In this document: positions 4,738 to 5,119 of the stretch, in pieces
Position numbering within the stretch: the stretch's first letter is position 1
How the letters are laid out: each line of letters begins with the position of its first letter
Program-made: the position numbers and the translations under genes
The notes under the pieces: generated by a model
Seen by the model: the letters and a program-made list of their open reading frames with translations, nothing else
The model's database searches: none
Told to the model about the DNA's origin: nothing
Origin: Burkholderiales bacterium
GTDB taxonomy: Bacteria > Pseudomonadota > Gammaproteobacteria > Burkholderiales > Burkholderiaceae_C
NCBI GenBank assembly: GCA_013205525.1
Contig: JABMMR010000073.1
Location: 1-5,119 of the forward strand
Length of the DNA stretch: 5,119 nucleotides
Reading direction: 5' to 3'

Positions 4738-5119
4738 TTAAGTTAAATGCACCCCAATCAACCCCGCCAACTCAAACATCCCCACACTGTCCTTGCCAAA
4801 CACGGTTTTCAGTTTGGCGTCGCACTGAATCGTGCGTTTGTCTTTAGGGTCTTGCAGGTTGTTAGCTTTGATGTAATCCCATAGCTTTTTCATCACCTCG
4901 GTGCGGGCCACGGCTTCAGGGCCAATCACCGCAGCTAAGGCGGCGCTAGGCGCTTTGCCGGCTGCGGTTTTGCGCGGGGCTTTGGGCTTGGCTTCTTTGA
5001 CCGCTTTGGCTGCTGACTTTTTGGCCGCAGGCGTCTTTTTGCCAGGCATGGTTTTGCCGGCTGCTTTGGCCAAGGCGCGGGTGGTGGGTGCGCCGCCTTT
5101 TTTCGGGTACTTGCTGGGC
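4738..5119 (-). CDS. SWIB-domain protein with basic H1-like N-terminal tail, probably cut by window edge
   Basis: The C-terminal part is a SWIB/MDM2-type domain, about 70 residues: AALAAVIGPEAVARTEVMKKLWDYIKANNLQD, then KRTIQCDAKLKTVFG, then SVGMFELAGLIGVHL. SWIB domains are best known from eukaryotic chromatin remodellers. In bacteria they occur as short stand-alone proteins, in chlamydiae and many betaproteobacteria, and are presumed to act at the nucleoid; no specific role is established to my knowledge. The preceding tail is lysine-, alanine- and proline-rich (KKTPAAKKSAAKAVKEAKPKA), as in histone H1-like proteins. The frame stays open to the right edge, and 12 of 15 complete codons upstream of TTG 5073 end in G or C, so coding probably continues beyond the window. 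Alternatives inside the window are ATG 5049 (103 residues, starting MPGKKTPAAKK) and TTG 5073; neither has a clear Shine-Dalgarno. Transcription converges on the cassette. Confidence 0.82.
   Translation of the reverse strand, partial: PSKYPKKGGAPTTRALAKAAGKTMPGKKTPAAKKSAAKAVKEAKPKAPRKTAAGKAPSAALAAVIGPEAVARTEVMKKLWDYIKANNLQDPKDKRTIQCDAKLKTVFGKDSVGMFELAGLIGVHLT

Noticed and set aside
4715..4738. Small hairpin AGCCC/GGGCT as terminator of the SWIB gene
   Set aside because: Only five base pairs with a 14-base loop and no T-tract on the minus strand; too weak to call.
4461..4847. Plus-strand open frame running from the YciI-family gene through the palindrome into the SWIB gene (128 codons)
   Set aside because: It crosses two convergent genes and a repeat, and its translation is low-complexity with no family resemblance.

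Overview
The window looks like a fragment of a betaproteobacterial chromosome, most likely Burkholderiales and perhaps Comamonadaceae. This is inferred from protein character (the SecD C-terminal tail, the lysine/alanine-rich SWIB protein) and from the GC-rich core genes; no database search was possible.

Left part (1-2964, minus strand): the Sec accessory operon, transcribed right to left as yajC, secD, secF. The gaps are 18 and 12 bases. secF runs off the left edge after 236 codons. The three products form the YajC-SecD-SecF inner-membrane complex, which works with SecYEG and uses the proton-motive force to help pull preproteins into the periplasm. All visible parts look intact.

Middle part (2965-4552): a gene-poor stretch followed by a plus-strand accessory cassette. 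The stretch at 2965-3338 holds a probable yajC promoter, a roughly 94-base GC-rich imperfect palindrome, an AT-rich segment with a small dyad, and a 37-39 codon ORF that resembles the start of a DUF1016/YhcG-type nuclease. That ORF overlaps the next start codon (ATGA). The cassette has an ORF6N-domain protein with a C-terminal phospholipase D-like domain, then a YciI-family protein 11 bases later behind a strong ribosome binding site. The ORF6N gene is visibly more AT-rich than secD, which suggests acquisition by transfer.

Right part (4553-5119): a short intergenic region with a second strong palindrome (20-base perfect arms) and an adjacent repeat module. Next comes a minus-strand gene for an SWIB-domain protein with a basic, histone H1-like N-terminal tail, probably running off the right edge.

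The main unexpected structure is that the two GC-rich palindromic regions share a 32-base module (29 of 32 identical) in opposite orientation. The pair brackets the ORF6N/YciI cassette. I found no complete new defence system. The best candidate for something undescribed is this repeat-bracketed cassette with its DUF1016 relic.
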